This document shows positions 25,428 through 34,542 of a DNA stretch of 64,000 nt, one piece after another. This DNA comes from Paraburkholderia susongensis (lineage in GTDB: Bacteria; Pseudomonadota; Gammaproteobacteria; Burkholderiales; Burkholderiaceae), in the NCBI RefSeq assembly GCF_900177725.1, contig NZ_FXAT01000012.1, forward strand, positions 1 through 64,000, in the 5' to 3' direction. A model generated the notes under the pieces. The model had not been told where the DNA came from, searched no databases, and saw nothing but the letters and a program-made list of their open reading frames with translations. How positions within the stretch are numbered: the first letter of the stretch is position 1; each line of letters begins with the position of its first letter. The position numbers were made by a program, and so were the translations under genes.

Positions 25428-26204
25428 TCAGCCACGGCCCGATCCGCGCGCATTCGCGTACGTGTCTCCAACCATCAGACGCACGATCTCGTCGCCGTTA
25501 GTTTCGGCCACGAGCCGTTCGCCGGCGACCTCGCCGCGCCGCAGCACAACAACGCGATCGGCAATCGCAAAGATATCGTGAAGGTTGTGCGAGATCAGAA
25601 TCACAGACACACCCTGGGCTTTCAGCGCGACGATCAACTCCATCACCTTGCGTTGTTCGGGTACGCCGAGCGCGGCGGTCGGCTCATCCATGATCAGCAC
25701 GCGCGCATTCCAGTAAATCGCGCGGCCGATCGCGATCGCCTGTCGCTGGCCGCCCGAGAGCATCTTCACCGGCCCCCTGAGTTTGCGCTCGGGAATCTCG
25801 ATATCGAGACGCTCGAGCACTTCGCGTGCGACCTGCGCCATGCGCGGCCGGTCGATCACCTGAAGCCCGAATTGGCGGCGCGTCGGCTCGCGCCCGAGGA
25901 AGATGTTGCTGCCGACATCGAGGTTGTCGGCGAGCGCGAGATCCTGGTAAATCGTCTCAATCCCCTGGGCACGCGCGTCCTGCGGGTCGCGCAACTGCAA
26001 GGGTGCGCCATTGAACAGCAGGTGGCCCGCGTCGGCGTGGTAGACACCGGAGAGGATCTTGATGAGGGTCGACTTGCCTGCGCCGTTGTCGCCCGCGAGC
26101 GCCAGCACTTCGCCTGCCATCAGCCGCAGCGAGACGCGCCGGAGCGCTTCCACACCGCCGAAGCGGATCGAGATGTCGCGCGCCTCGAGGATCGGGGTGC
26201 TCAT
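25428..26204 (-). CDS. Sugar-type ABC transporter ATPase (single domain, FrcA-like)
   Basis: The 258-residue ATPase has Walker A GDNGAGKST, Q-loop YQDLALADN, signature LSGGQRQAIAIGRA and Walker B VLIMDEPTAALG. Unlike RbsA or XylG, which have two ATPase domains and about 500 residues, it has one, the arrangement of the fructose-type FrcA. The ATG overlaps the permease stop (ATGA), so it is translated with it. It is the last gene of the three-gene importer operon and is convergent with the IclR gene. Confidence 0.93.
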   Translation of the reverse strand: MSTPILEARDISIRFGGVEALRRVSLRLMAGEVLALAGDNGAGKSTLIKILSGVYHADAGHLLFNGAPLQLRDPQDARAQGIETIYQDLALADNLDVGSNIFLGREPTRRQFGLQVIDRPRMAQVAREVLERLDIEIPERKLRGPVKMLSGGQRQAIAIGRAIYWNARVLIMDEPTAALGVPEQRKVMELIVALKAQGVSVILISHNLHDIFAIADRVVVLRRGEVAGERLVAETNGDEIVRLMVGDTYANARGSGRG

Positions 26205-27175
26205 TGGGCACCGCCGAGACGTTCCTTGTACTGGTCGATCAACACCGACATGATGATGACGATGCCGACCACGATAAACTGCCAGAACGCGTTGACGTCG
26301 ATGAATACCAGGCCGAACTCGATCACTGCAATGATCAGCGCGCCAATCAGCGTGCCGATGACATTGCCGGTCCCGCCGAACAGACTGGCTCCGCCGATCA
26401 CGACCGCTGCGATCGAGTCGAGAAGCATCGGTTCGCCGGCATTGGCGGCACCCGCGGCAAAGCGCCCCGTATAGACGACGCCGCCGATAGCGGCAAACGC
26501 GGCGGCGATCAGATAGATCACCAGCAAGTGGCGCCTGACATTGATGCCGGCGCGGATCGCCGACTGTGGATTGCCGCCGATTGCATAGGTGTACTGGCCA
26601 AAACGCGTCTTTGACAGCACCCAATGCATGATGACCAGCAAAACAGCGGTCAGCGCCACCGGTATCCAGCCGCGGCCAAGCCAGGCGAGGCCAGCATTGT
26701 CCACTGCCACGGTCATACCGCTTCCCGCCGCCAGAAAGCCCGCCCCTCGGGCGACACCATACATGCCGAGCGTGCCGATGAAGGCCGGTACGCCGAGCCG
26801 CGCGATCAATACGCCGTTGACGAGCCCCGGAATCGCACAGACCCCGAGCGTCAGCGGAATGGAAAACAGCAGGATCCACGGCGAGCTGCCGCCCAATATC
26901 GTGAATTGCGCGACACACACGGCGGCCAGACCCATGACAAAGCCGACCGACAGATCGATGCCCGCGGTGATGATCACAAAGGTCTGACCGATCGCGAGCA
27001 GTAGCGGCGCGCTGGCCGCCAGACCGATCGACTGCAGGTTGTAGACGTTGAAGATGAACGAACGATGATCCGATATTCGCGCCCAGACCTCGAAAAACAC
27101 CAGCAGCGCACAAAGGAAAAGCCACGGCCAGATCTTGCTGACCAGTGCGAACCTGTCGAGCCGTGAGTTATCCAT
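26201..27175 (-). CDS. Sugar-type ABC transporter permease (RbsC/FrcC-like)
   Basis: The 324-residue protein has eight to ten predicted membrane segments and the BPD_transp_2 signature of sugar permeases (ITAGIDLSVGFVMGLAAV; GASLFGGTGNVIGTLIGALI). I chose the ATG at 27175; an upstream GTG at 27226 adds 17 residues with no similarity. It lies 86 bases after the binding-protein gene. As in other CUT2 systems it should form a homodimer with the ATPase. The substrate cannot be read from the permease. Confidence 0.92.
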   Translation of the reverse strand: MDNSRLDRFALVSKIWPWLFLCALLVFFEVWARISDHRSFIFNVYNLQSIGLAASAPLLLAIGQTFVIITAGIDLSVGFVMGLAAVCVAQFTILGGSSPWILLFSIPLTLGVCAIPGLVNGVLIARLGVPAFIGTLGMYGVARGAGFLAAGSGMTVAVDNAGLAWLGRGWIPVALTAVLLVIMHWVLSKTRFGQYTYAIGGNPQSAIRAGINVRRHLLVIYLIAAAFAAIGGVVYTGRFAAGAANAGEPMLLDSIAAVVIGGASLFGGTGNVIGTLIGALIIAVIEFGLVFIDVNAFWQFIVVGIVIIMSVLIDQYKERLGGAQ

Positions 27176-27261
27176 CGAATCGTCCGGGAAATCGGGAATG
27201 GCGCCCGCGTGCGCGCATCGGCGCACGCGGCGGCGATAAGTCCTCGTTCGACAGCGCTTGC

Positions 27262-28242
27262 CTAGTTCGAATAGATGTACTGCTTCATCTCAGGCTGGTC
27301 GATGTTCGTCTTGTCGAGCACCACGAAGCCGGTGCTCTTGAATGGCGGAATCTTCTTGCCGCGAATCACGTCCGCCGCGAACTTCACTCCGTCATAGCCG
27401 ATCTCGTCCGGGCGCTGCGCGATCGCGATGTCCACGAGACCGCTTTTGATCTGCTGGTCGATGCCAGGCACGGCGTCGAACACCACGACCTTGACGACGC
27501 CCTGCTTGCCGGCCGCCTTGACGCCCTGAGCGGCGCCGCTGCCGGAGAAGGTGTTGGCGCCGAACACGCCAGCAAGGTCGGGGTTGCGCGCGAGCACCGC
27601 GGCGACGTGGGACGCGGCGCGGTTCGCATCATCCTCGTTATATTGCGTTTCCAGCACCTTGATGTTGGGGTGCTTCTTCATCTCCTCGATGAAACCCTCG
27701 GCGCGCGCGTCGGTACTCGAGATGCCCGGCTTGTTGTTTTCGCAATAGACCGTCCCCTTGTCGCCGATGGCCTTCGCGAGCGAGCGCGCCGCGACGCGGC
27801 CGCCTTCCAGGTTGTCCGAAGCAATATAGGACAGCGGGAAATCCGCGTCGCCCTTGCCGGTCTGATAGTGGCCGTCGCCGATATACGTGTCGACCGTGAT
27901 GATCTTGATGCCCGCGTCAGCCGCTTCTTTCAGTGGTCCAATCAATTGCTGCTTGTCGACCGGCGAAATCAGCAGCACATCCGGGTGTTTGGCAATGAAC
28001 GCCTTGAGGATCGGCACCTGCTCGGTGGTGTTCCACGCCTTGGGCACCTGGAATAACAACTGGACGTGCTCTTCGTTCGCGGCCCGTTCGGCGCCGCGGT
28101 GCATCGTGAAGTAGAAAGGATCGGTGACGCCCGGCAGCAATGCGATGACCGGATGCGCGGCATCCGCGTGCGCCGGCCCTGTGAGCGAACAGGCCGCGAC
28201 CGCTGCCAATGCAATCAGATAGTGGGAAACAATGCGCTTCAT
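27262..28242 (-). CDS. Periplasmic sugar-binding protein of ABC importer
   Basis: The 326-residue protein has a signal peptide cleaved near GPAHA-DAAHP at about residue 27 and the Peripla_BP_4 fold (VIALLPGVTDPFYFTMHRGA; LLISPVDKQQLIGPLKEAAD; VFGANTFSGSGAAQGVKAAG). AGGAGG is 8 bases upstream of the ATG at 28242. It is the first gene of the importer operon. Relatives bind ribose, fructose, galactose or polyols; the ligand here is unassigned. A 12-bp palindrome lies 87 bases upstream. Confidence 0.92.
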   Translation of the reverse strand: MKRIVSHYLIALAAVAACSLTGPAHADAAHPVIALLPGVTDPFYFTMHRGAERAANEEHVQLLFQVPKAWNTTEQVPILKAFIAKHPDVLLISPVDKQQLIGPLKEAADAGIKIITVDTYIGDGHYQTGKGDADFPLSYIASDNLEGGRVAARSLAKAIGDKGTVYCENNKPGISSTDARAEGFIEEMKKHPNIKVLETQYNEDDANRAASHVAAVLARNPDLAGVFGANTFSGSGAAQGVKAAGKQGVVKVVVFDAVPGIDQQIKSGLVDIAIAQRPDEIGYDGVKFAADVIRGKKIPPFKSTGFVVLDKTNIDQPEMKQYIYSN

Positions 28243-28913
28243 TTTTGCCCTCCTCCTGTTGAGTCCGACAAACGGCGCCTGACCTGATTCGTTCTGACCT
28301 TCCCGAAATGACGGCGTCCGGCAGTTGGCCAGTATACTGGTGGCTGTCTGTAGCGACCTTGGTGTTTTCCAGCATCGTTTCCGCATAATTGCGTTGATAC
28401 GCCGGCAACCGAAGGAATACTGAGCGAACCATATCGCTCGCCAGTGTACGCGTCAGGATGACAGACGGTCGCGCCAGATCTTCGCGCACAGAGAAGTGCG
28501 TGCGGTTATCAACCGGGATGGATTCGCGAGGAAGCACGCCGCGCGTTGCTTGCGCAAGCTCGTGGCGGACGATCGGATGACAGGAATGCCGGGGACGGGC
28601 AGCGGGTAGCCGCCAACAAAATGCGGCGTTGCCTCATTCGAGGCCACGCCGCTAAAAAACACTACACACGCTCGCCGGGGTCTAACCGCACGAGTGCCAC
28701 CACGTTAGCGTCGACGAAAACCTCGCTCAAGATGAAAGAACTTCATTTGTAACCGCCGGCGAGGTAGCTATTACTCGCCGAGCAACGCCGAAGTCCCGAG
28801 CCACGCGCGTCTGACATTCAGAACACCGAAGGCGAGGCGCGTATCAATTTACACACGCAGAGGTTTTGTTACAGTCCGGCCTCTCGTCGTTGTTGTGACC
28901 TTCCCCCGCGCCC
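28243..28913. other. Intergenic region between ABC operon and helicase
   Basis: No gene is supported in these 670 bases. They hold the promoter region of the ABC operon, including a 12-bp palindrome at 28329-28340. Near 28757-28780 there is a hairpin, CGGCGAG and CTCGCCG with a 10-base loop and no T-run. Short frames crossing the region lack domains and ribosome binding sites. Confidence 0.5.
28329..28340. promoter_or_regulatory. 12-bp palindrome in the ABC operon promoter region
   Basis: CCAGTATACTGG is a perfect 12-bp palindrome, 87 bases upstream of the binding-protein ATG. It contains TATACT, which resembles a -10 hexamer. A regulator bound here would block the promoter. No regulator gene of this operon is adjacent, unless it is the IclR gene beyond its far end. 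Confidence 0.4.
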
Positions 28914-31900
28914 TCACCTCGCGCCGTCGATCTCCGGCATCGGCGCGAACAGCGCATCGAGGTCGTCGTCCGAGAACTTCGCGGCGCCCGCGGCATCCTG
29001 CGAGAGGATGCTGTCGGCGAGCACCGCCTTGCGCTCCTGCAGCTCCACGATCTTTTCCTCGATGCTGCCCGCCGCGATCAGCTTGTAGACGAACACCGGC
29101 TTGTCCTGCCCGAGCCGATGCGCGCGGTCGGTGGCCTGATTCTCGGCGGCGGGGTTCCACCACGGGTCGTAGTGGATCACCGTGTCCGCGGCGGTCAGGT
29201 TCAGGCCGACGCCGCCCGCCTTCAGGCTGATCAGGAAGAGCGGCACCTCGCCTTGCTGGAAACGCGTCACGGGCCTTACGCGATCGGCCGTCTCGCCGGT
29301 CAGCGTCACGTACGGAATCGCGGCTTCGTCGAGCGCCGCGGCGATCAGCGCCAGCATGCCGGTGAACTGCGAGAACAGCAGCACGCGGCGCCCCTCCTCG
29401 ATCAGCTCAGGCAGCATCGACAGCAGCAGATCGAGCTTGGCCGAGCGCATCAGGCGCTCGCCCGCACCACCCGCACCACCCGGGCCGCCTGGACCACCCG
29501 GGCCACCCCGGCCAGCAGCACCGGCTGCACCGACGAGCCGCGGATCGCAGCAAACCTGACGCAGCTTCAGCAACGCATCGAGCACGATGATGTGACTGCG
29601 CGCGAGCCCCTGCGCGCTGACCGCCGCGCGCACCCTCTCCTGCATCGCAATGCGCACCGTCTCGTAGAGATCGCGCTGCGCGCCTTCCAGATCGACCGGA
29701 CACACGATCGTGGTCTTGGCCGGCAACTCCTTCGCGACCTCGTCCTTGCGACGGCGCAGCATGAACGGCCGGATACGGCGCGCGAGCAGCGCGCGGCGCA
29801 CGCCGTCGCCGTTCTTCTCGATCGGATTGCGCCAGCGCCGCGTGAAGTCTTTCTGGTTGCCGAGAAACCCCGGCAGCAGAAAATCGAACTGCGACCACAG
29901 CTCGCCGAGATGATTCTCGAGCGGCGTGCCCGTCAGACACAGCCGATGCCGTGCGCGCAAGCCGCGGATCGCCTGCGCGGCCTTGGTGCTCGCGTTCTTC
30001 ACGTACTGTGCCTCGTCGAGTATCAGCAGATGGTAGTCGTGTTCGGCGAGCACCTTCTGGTCGCGCCACAGCAGCGCGTAGGTCGTCAGGATCAGTTCGT
30101 GTTCGCCGATCTGCTCGAAACGTTCCTTGCGTTGCGGCCCGTTGAGCACGAGCACCTTCAGCTCCGGCGCGAAGCGGCGCGCTTCCTCGCGCCAGTTGTG
30201 CACGAGCGTGGTCGGCACGACGATCAGCGCGGGACGCGCAAGACGTCCGGCTTCCTTCTCCGCGAGAATATGCGCGAGCGTCTGCACGGTTTTGCCGAGG
30301 CCCATGTCGTCGGCGAGTACACCGGCGAGATCCTGTTCGCGCAGGAACTGCATCCAGTTGAGACCCTGCTGCTGATATACGCGCAGCTCGGCCTTCAGAC
30401 CGCGCGGCACCGGCACTTCGCGCAGGCCCGGCCCGGCTTGCAGACGGCGCGCGAGTTCGCGGATCGAGTCGTCGCCGCTGAATTGCCAGCGGCCGGTGTC
30501 GTTGAGCGCATCGAGCCGGCCTGCATCGACGGCGGCCACGCGCAGCGGCGCACCTTCGGCGAGCGCGCCGCCGAGCGAATCGAACAGATCGACGAGCACA
30601 CGCACCACCGGCTTCAGACGATCGGCGCGCAGCCGCAGCCGCTTGTTCTCCTCGGTCTTCAGCTCGATCGGCTCGCTGTCGCCGATCGTCTCAAGCGCGC
30701 CGTTCAGCCAGCGCCGGTCGCGCCGGAACAGGTCGGCGAGCAGCGGTTCGAGCCGCACATTGCGCTCGCCGACGCGGATGCCCATCTCGAGATCGAACCA
30801 GCCGTCGCCGGCCTGATGCGCGGTGCCGTCGATCGCGTCGATCTCGATCACGTTGTAGCGGAACTCCGGCGCCATCGTCACGCGCCAGCCGTTGGCGACG
30901 AGTTCCGGCACCGCGTCGTTGACGAACGCGGACCACGCGTCGGCATCGGGCAGGCCGAGCATCGTGTCGGGCAGAAGCCGCGATGCGTAGACGCTGCGGG
31001 TCGGCACTTTCTGCAAGCCCGTCTTGCGCAGTTCGAGCAGGCGCTTTTTCTCGGCGTCGTAGCGCCGGCGAATGTGGATCACGTCGCCGCCCGGCAGCGG
31101 CACGAGCGTCACGCTGCTGTCCGCGTTGATGCTGACGCCGTCGTAGTCGAAGCTCACGGCGGCCAGTTCGAGCGCTGCGGATTTGCGCGGCGCGGCCTTC
31201 GCGCTCTTCACCGCCTTCGTGCCGGCCGGCACGTGGCTGTTGAGCGTGAGCACCGGCACGGGATCGACGTCGATCACGCGAATCGCGGGCGCGTCTTGAG
31301 TCGGCGGCGGCGGCAGGTCCGGCGCGACCTCGCGCAATACCGACGCGACGAGCGGCGCCTCGGCGAGCGAGATCGGCGGCATCGCGAGGTAATCGGGCAG
31401 TTGCTGGAACGGCAGCGAGAGCGGCACGATGCCCGCCTCGTTCGCGACGCCGTCGACGTACCAGACCGGTTCGGTCGGCAGCACCATGCTCGCGCGCGGC
31501 TCGGTGCGCAGCACCGGGCGCAGGCGCTGGTCGGCGAGCGGCTCCCACTCGATGCGGCCGGGCCGGTCGGCGGCGCGCGTGAGCGGCGTCGGCCCCGCGT
31601 GGCCGGGTGCGGTCCCGAAGTCGAAGAACAGCCTGCCGGTCGCGATCAGTTTGTGCAAGGTCTCGGCGCCGCTCGTGCCGCGCAGCACGAACTGACCGAA
31701 ATCCTCACGCGAGCGGCCGAGCCACAGGCCGCGCAGGATCGACAGGTCTTCGTCGGACACGAAGCGGGGCTGCCGCAGAAGCGCCGCTTCCACCTCGGCC
31801 CAGCTCTCACCGACCTCGACGATCGTGCCCTCGGCATCGCAGCGCGCCCGATGCAGCACGACCTCGTGACGCATATGGAAGCTCGACCAGTTGAGCCGGT

Positions 31901-32438
31901 AGGCCAGCGTTTCGGCGCGCGCTGCGCCTGCCTTGCGCGCATCGGCTTTCCCGGCGGCCGCATCGGCCGCCTGCGAGCGCTCGCGAAAACGTTCGAGCCA
32001 GCTCACGAGTTCGGGACGCACACCGGATGACGACGTGCCCGACACGTTCGCCGGCCGCGCAGCGAAAGCGTCGGGCGCGCTTCCAGCACCGCTTCTAGCA
32101 CCGCTTCTAGCACCATTTCTGCCGCTATCGTCTTCCACGTAGATGATGTGATCCATCTCGTCGTGGTAGTCGAGCTCCGCGAGCAGCAGCGCCGCGACGT
32201 GCTTGCAGTCGCGGCCGACCGGGCAGGTGCAGTCGCTATGTGCCCACGGCGAGCCGCCGTCGGTGCGAAAGCGCACCCGCGTCCGGTATGGCTGCGGCTG
32301 CGAGCCCTGCACGTCGCCGCTGAGCGTCGCGCCCTGCCATGTCACGTTGCTGACCGCGCCTACCGAGCGCGCCTTGGCGACCGTCCAGTCACCAAGCCAT
32401 TCCGCAATCCTTTCCCGATCGAAGAAAACTGACGACAT
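28914..32438 (-). CDS. SWIM zinc-finger SNF2-family helicase
   Basis: The 1174-residue protein has an N-terminal SWIM zinc finger (CTCPVGRDCKH, about residue 90), a long middle region found in bacterial SNF2 proteins, and a C-terminal Swi2/Snf2 ATPase. The ATPase shows motif I DDMGLGKTVQT, DEAQ-type motif II LILDEAQYVKN, motif III LTGTPLEN and motif VI QATDRAHRLGQ. Such proteins translocate on DNA and are linked to repair or transcription recycling. A low-complexity GGP/GGA linker, encoded by 9-bp repeats, lies between the two RecA-like lobes. It is monocistronic, with no defence-system partner genes beside it. Confidence 0.9.
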   Translation of the reverse strand: MSSVFFDRERIAEWLGDWTVAKARSVGAVSNVTWQGATLSGDVQGSQPQPYRTRVRFRTDGGSPWAHSDCTCPVGRDCKHVAALLLAELDYHDEMDHIIYVEDDSGRNGARSGARSGAGSAPDAFAARPANVSGTSSSGVRPELVSWLERFRERSQAADAAAGKADARKAGAARAETLAYRLNWSSFHMRHEVVLHRARCDAEGTIVEVGESWAEVEAALLRQPRFVSDEDLSILRGLWLGRSREDFGQFVLRGTSGAETLHKLIATGRLFFDFGTAPGHAGPTPLTRAADRPGRIEWEPLADQRLRPVLRTEPRASMVLPTEPVWYVDGVANEAGIVPLSLPFQQLPDYLAMPPISLAEAPLVASVLREVAPDLPPPPTQDAPAIRVIDVDPVPVLTLNSHVPAGTKAVKSAKAAPRKSAALELAAVSFDYDGVSINADSSVTLVPLPGGDVIHIRRRYDAEKKRLLELRKTGLQKVPTRSVYASRLLPDTMLGLPDADAWSAFVNDAVPELVANGWRVTMAPEFRYNVIEIDAIDGTAHQAGDGWFDLEMGIRVGERNVRLEPLLADLFRRDRRWLNGALETIGDSEPIELKTEENKRLRLRADRLKPVVRVLVDLFDSLGGALAEGAPLRVAAVDAGRLDALNDTGRWQFSGDDSIRELARRLQAGPGLREVPVPRGLKAELRVYQQQGLNWMQFLREQDLAGVLADDMGLGKTVQTLAHILAEKEAGRLARPALIVVPTTLVHNWREEARRFAPELKVLVLNGPQRKERFEQIGEHELILTTYALLWRDQKVLAEHDYHLLILDEAQYVKNASTKAAQAIRGLRARHRLCLTGTPLENHLGELWSQFDFLLPGFLGNQKDFTRRWRNPIEKNGDGVRRALLARRIRPFMLRRRKDEVAKELPAKTTIVCPVDLEGAQRDLYETVRIAMQERVRAAVSAQGLARSHIIVLDALLKLRQVCCDPRLVGAAGAAGRGGPGGPGGPGGAGGAGERLMRSAKLDLLLSMLPELIEEGRRVLLFSQFTGMLALIAAALDEAAIPYVTLTGETADRVRPVTRFQQGEVPLFLISLKAGGVGLNLTAADTVIHYDPWWNPAAENQATDRAHRLGQDKPVFVYKLIAAGSIEEKIVELQERKAVLADSILSQDAAGAAKFSDDDLDALFAPMPEIDGAR
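29462..29515. repeat. 9-bp tandem repeat inside the helicase gene
   Basis: Six imperfect 9-base units of the CCGCACCAC / CCGGGCCAC type follow in phase and encode a Gly-Gly-Pro/Ala linker (GGPGGPGGPGGAGGAG on the protein) in the SNF2 helicase. In-frame unit gain or loss would change linker length only, so the site may vary between strains. Confidence 0.75.
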
Positions 32439-32583
32439 CCGCGTGCATTCCTGTTCAAACCGGCGAAGGCAATCGCGACTGTCCGGCCCGTTGCGTCCGG
32501 CTGCGATTGCGTGTGATAACCGGCCATTTTACGCGTTGGACGAAAATGGCTGGGCCGACCGATCCAAACCGAATTCAGGAGAC

Positions 32584-32610
32584 GCGGGCGCGGCGGGTGC
32601 GGCGGGTGCG
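32584..32610. repeat. Three 9-bp tandem repeats upstream of the helicase gene
   Basis: Units GCGGGCGCG, GCGGGTGCG and GCGGGTGCG follow directly in the 236-base gap between the helicase and the cytochrome b561 gene. No gene is present in the gap. The unit resembles those at 29462 and 34971 in size and composition. Confidence 0.7.
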
Positions 32611-32674
32611 AGACACTCTCGCTGCCGCCGTCCGCGATGAACGAGGAAACGCCAGAGCCCCGAGCGTGCCTGCT

Positions 32675-33214
32675 TTAGCGCCCGCCGCGCGCCATGCTGG
32701 CCCATACCCCATCGCGCAGAATCAGCGCATGCAGCAGTGCCGCCGCGAGATGCAGCAGCACGGTCGCGAACAGCGCGAACGCGAGCCATGTGTGCAGCGC
32801 GCGCAGCAGCGCGAACAGCACGACGTTGTGCGGCACGATCGGCGGCAAATGCAGCGGACCGTACAGCGTGACCGGATAGCCTGCCGCGGAGAGCATCGCC
32901 CAGCCGATCAGCGGCATCGCCAGCATCAGCGCATACAGCACGACATGCGACGCCTTTGCCGCGAGACGCTGCGCCTTCGGCATCTGCCGCGGCAACGGCG
33001 GGCTGCCGCGCGCGATACGCACGGCAAGCCGCAGCAGCACGAGCAGCAGCAACGCGATGCCGAGCGGCCGGTGCAGAGCGACCAGCGTGTCGTGCGTGCG
33101 CGCAACGGTCGCGACCATGCCCACGCCGATGAACAGCATCGCGACGATCAGCGGCGCCATCGTCCAATGCAGCAGCCGCGCGAGCGGACTGAAATGAGTG
33201 CGCACGGGCGTCAT
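32675..33214 (-). CDS. Cytochrome b561
   Basis: The 179-residue membrane protein has four helices with the histidines expected to bind two b hemes (LLHWTMAPL, ALHRPLG, ASHVVLYALML, ALHTWLAFALF). Bacterial b561 proteins pass electrons from the quinone pool to periplasmic acceptors, including peroxidases. The ATG overlaps the stop of the catalase-family gene by four bases (ATGA), so the two are co-translated. Together they can form a membrane-linked peroxide reductase: the b561 supplies electrons and the anchored peroxidase consumes them. This pairing is known from other proteobacteria. Confidence 0.92.
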   Translation of the reverse strand: MTPVRTHFSPLARLLHWTMAPLIVAMLFIGVGMVATVARTHDTLVALHRPLGIALLLLVLLRLAVRIARGSPPLPRQMPKAQRLAAKASHVVLYALMLAMPLIGWAMLSAAGYPVTLYGPLHLPPIVPHNVVLFALLRALHTWLAFALFATVLLHLAAALLHALILRDGVWASMARGGR

Positions 33215-34407
33215 GAATGCTCTCCGGTTGTTTGCGATGGTGTGGGCGTCTGCGATGTTGTTTGCGCTTGCGCTTGTGTTTGCGTTCGTGCCTTCGCCTG
33301 ATGAATCTCCGGATGCAGCGCTTCTTCGCGCGTGCGGCGTTTGAACGACAGCGCGTAGGCAGCCGAACGCGCGGCGAGCAGCGGATCGTCCGATGGCGCG
33401 ATGCCCGCGGGCAAGATCGTCGGATCGAAGTTGATGTCGCGGCAGGCGCCCTCTTCCTGCGACGTCGCGCGCTCGATCACGAGCGTGCCCGCGTCGACGT
33501 GCTCGCGATCGTCGGGCCATTGCAGCGTGGCGTCGTCGGTCGGGTCGCCCGGTTGCGCGACGCTCAGGATCAGATGCCAGCGCAACGGCCCTTGCTGCAG
33601 ACGCTCGTCGAGATCGCCGGCGAGAAAATTCTTCGCGGCCTGCTCTGCGGCGCTGATCGGCGCGTACGGCGTTTCGGGCACCACCGCCCAGCGCACCGCA
33701 CGCGTCGCGCCGTGGTCGTCCGTGAACCGAAACGCGTTGATGCTGTAATAAGCGGCATTCGCGAGACTCGACGACGGCGGATGCGCCTTGACCCAGCGCT
33801 GGAACGGCTGCGTCTCGGGATTGGCCGCGTAGAACGCCTTGAGTTTCGCGGGGTCGGGTTTGCCGGTCGCAGGATCGGGCTTGGCGGCCACCAGTTGCTG
33901 ATAAAACTGGGCGGGCGTATGCACCGCGAAAACCGGCGTCGAATTCATGCCGGTGCGCCACTCTTCGCCGTCGTGCAAGCGGAACTGCAACGCGAAGCTG
34001 CGCACCGGCGAGCTGGTATCGGGCGCGGACGGATTGCCGCCCGGCACCGCGAAGCGTCCTGTGACCGGGGTGCGGCCGGGCGCGAACACCGCCGCGCGCG
34101 AAAGCGCCGCACCGTTGCCGTTGCTGTCGAAATAGCCTTCGACGCACAGCCCCTTCGCGTGATTGCGCCGATAGCCTGGATGCTGGCCCGCCACTGCTTC
34201 GAACGTATCGATGATGCGCGGCGCGGTGAGGCGCGCGGGCGTGAGCCAGCCTGCCGTGTAAGCGAAGCCGCCTGCGAGCGCCAGCACGACCGCGCCGATC
34301 GCAGCGAGCCGGCACGGCGCGCAGATGCGCGGCTGATTCGGCGGCTGATTGGGCGGCTGCTCGGGCCCAGGATTGGGCCGAGGATTGGGAACGGAGGGCT
34401 GTGTCAC
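33211..34407 (-). CDS. Membrane-anchored catalase-family peroxidase (SrpA-like)
   Basis: The 398-residue protein has a Pro/Asn-rich N-terminus, one membrane anchor (about 32-52: LAAIGAVVLALAGGFAYTAG), then a shortened catalase fold. The distal heme histidine is in YRRNHAKGLC and the likely proximal heme tyrosine is in ARSAAYALSF. Catalase-related peroxidases of this kind are monofunctional peroxidases facing the periplasm. The last 30 residues are Gln/Thr-rich low complexity. It overlaps the cytochrome b561 gene. Upstream is one of four candidate ECF promoters, so it probably belongs to the regulon of the sigma factor at 36025. Confidence 0.9.
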   Translation of the reverse strand: MTQPSVPNPRPNPGPEQPPNQPPNQPRICAPCRLAAIGAVVLALAGGFAYTAGWLTPARLTAPRIIDTFEAVAGQHPGYRRNHAKGLCVEGYFDSNGNGAALSRAAVFAPGRTPVTGRFAVPGGNPSAPDTSSPVRSFALQFRLHDGEEWRTGMNSTPVFAVHTPAQFYQQLVAAKPDPATGKPDPAKLKAFYAANPETQPFQRWVKAHPPSSSLANAAYYSINAFRFTDDHGATRAVRWAVVPETPYAPISAAEQAAKNFLAGDLDERLQQGPLRWHLILSVAQPGDPTDDATLQWPDDREHVDAGTLVIERATSQEEGACRDINFDPTILPAGIAPSDDPLLAARSAAYALSFKRRTREEALHPEIHQAKARTQTQAQAQTTSQTPTPSQTTGEHS

Positions 34408-34422
34408 GACGACTCCTTGCCG

Positions 34423-34489
34423 GATGGATCGGGGAATGGATCGATGTATTCGCTAACACGCCGCTCGACGATCTATTCCCCGATCCATC
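34423..34489. repeat. 15-bp inverted repeat flanking the catalase promoter
   Basis: GATGGATCGGGGAAT at 34423-34437 and its exact complement at 34475-34489 enclose 37 bases. The right arm includes the GGAATA of the candidate ECF promoter of the catalase gene, so transcription starts inside the loop and the 5' leader carries the left arm. Possible roles are an operator or an RNA stem. Confidence 0.6.
34455..34479 (-). promoter_or_regulatory. Candidate ECF promoter of the catalase/b561 operon
   Basis: On the minus strand GGAATA (34479-34474) is followed, after 17 bases counted from GGAAT, by GTT (34457-34455). The same arrangement occurs before the DUF4148, anti-sigma and sigma genes. It lies 48 bases upstream of the catalase-family start. 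Confidence 0.6.
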
Positions 34490-34542
34490 TCATCCGGTGC
34501 CGGCGCGCCCCCTCCCTGCGCGCGCCGGTGACCGGCACTGCT

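Noticed and set aside
29118..32030. 970-codon open frame on the plus strand
   Set aside because: It lies antisense to the SNF2 helicase, whose motifs are unmistakable; the frame is an effect of high GC content.
28914..32438. SNF2 helicase as part of a phage-defence island
   Set aside because: No nuclease, methylase, PLD or other defence partner flanks the gene, and SWIM/SNF2 proteins of this length are common chromosomal genes.
34433..34457. Plus-strand ECF promoter from the left arm of the inverted repeat
   Set aside because: GGAAT is present, but no GTT follows at 17-18 bases, and it would run antisense into the DUF4148 gene.
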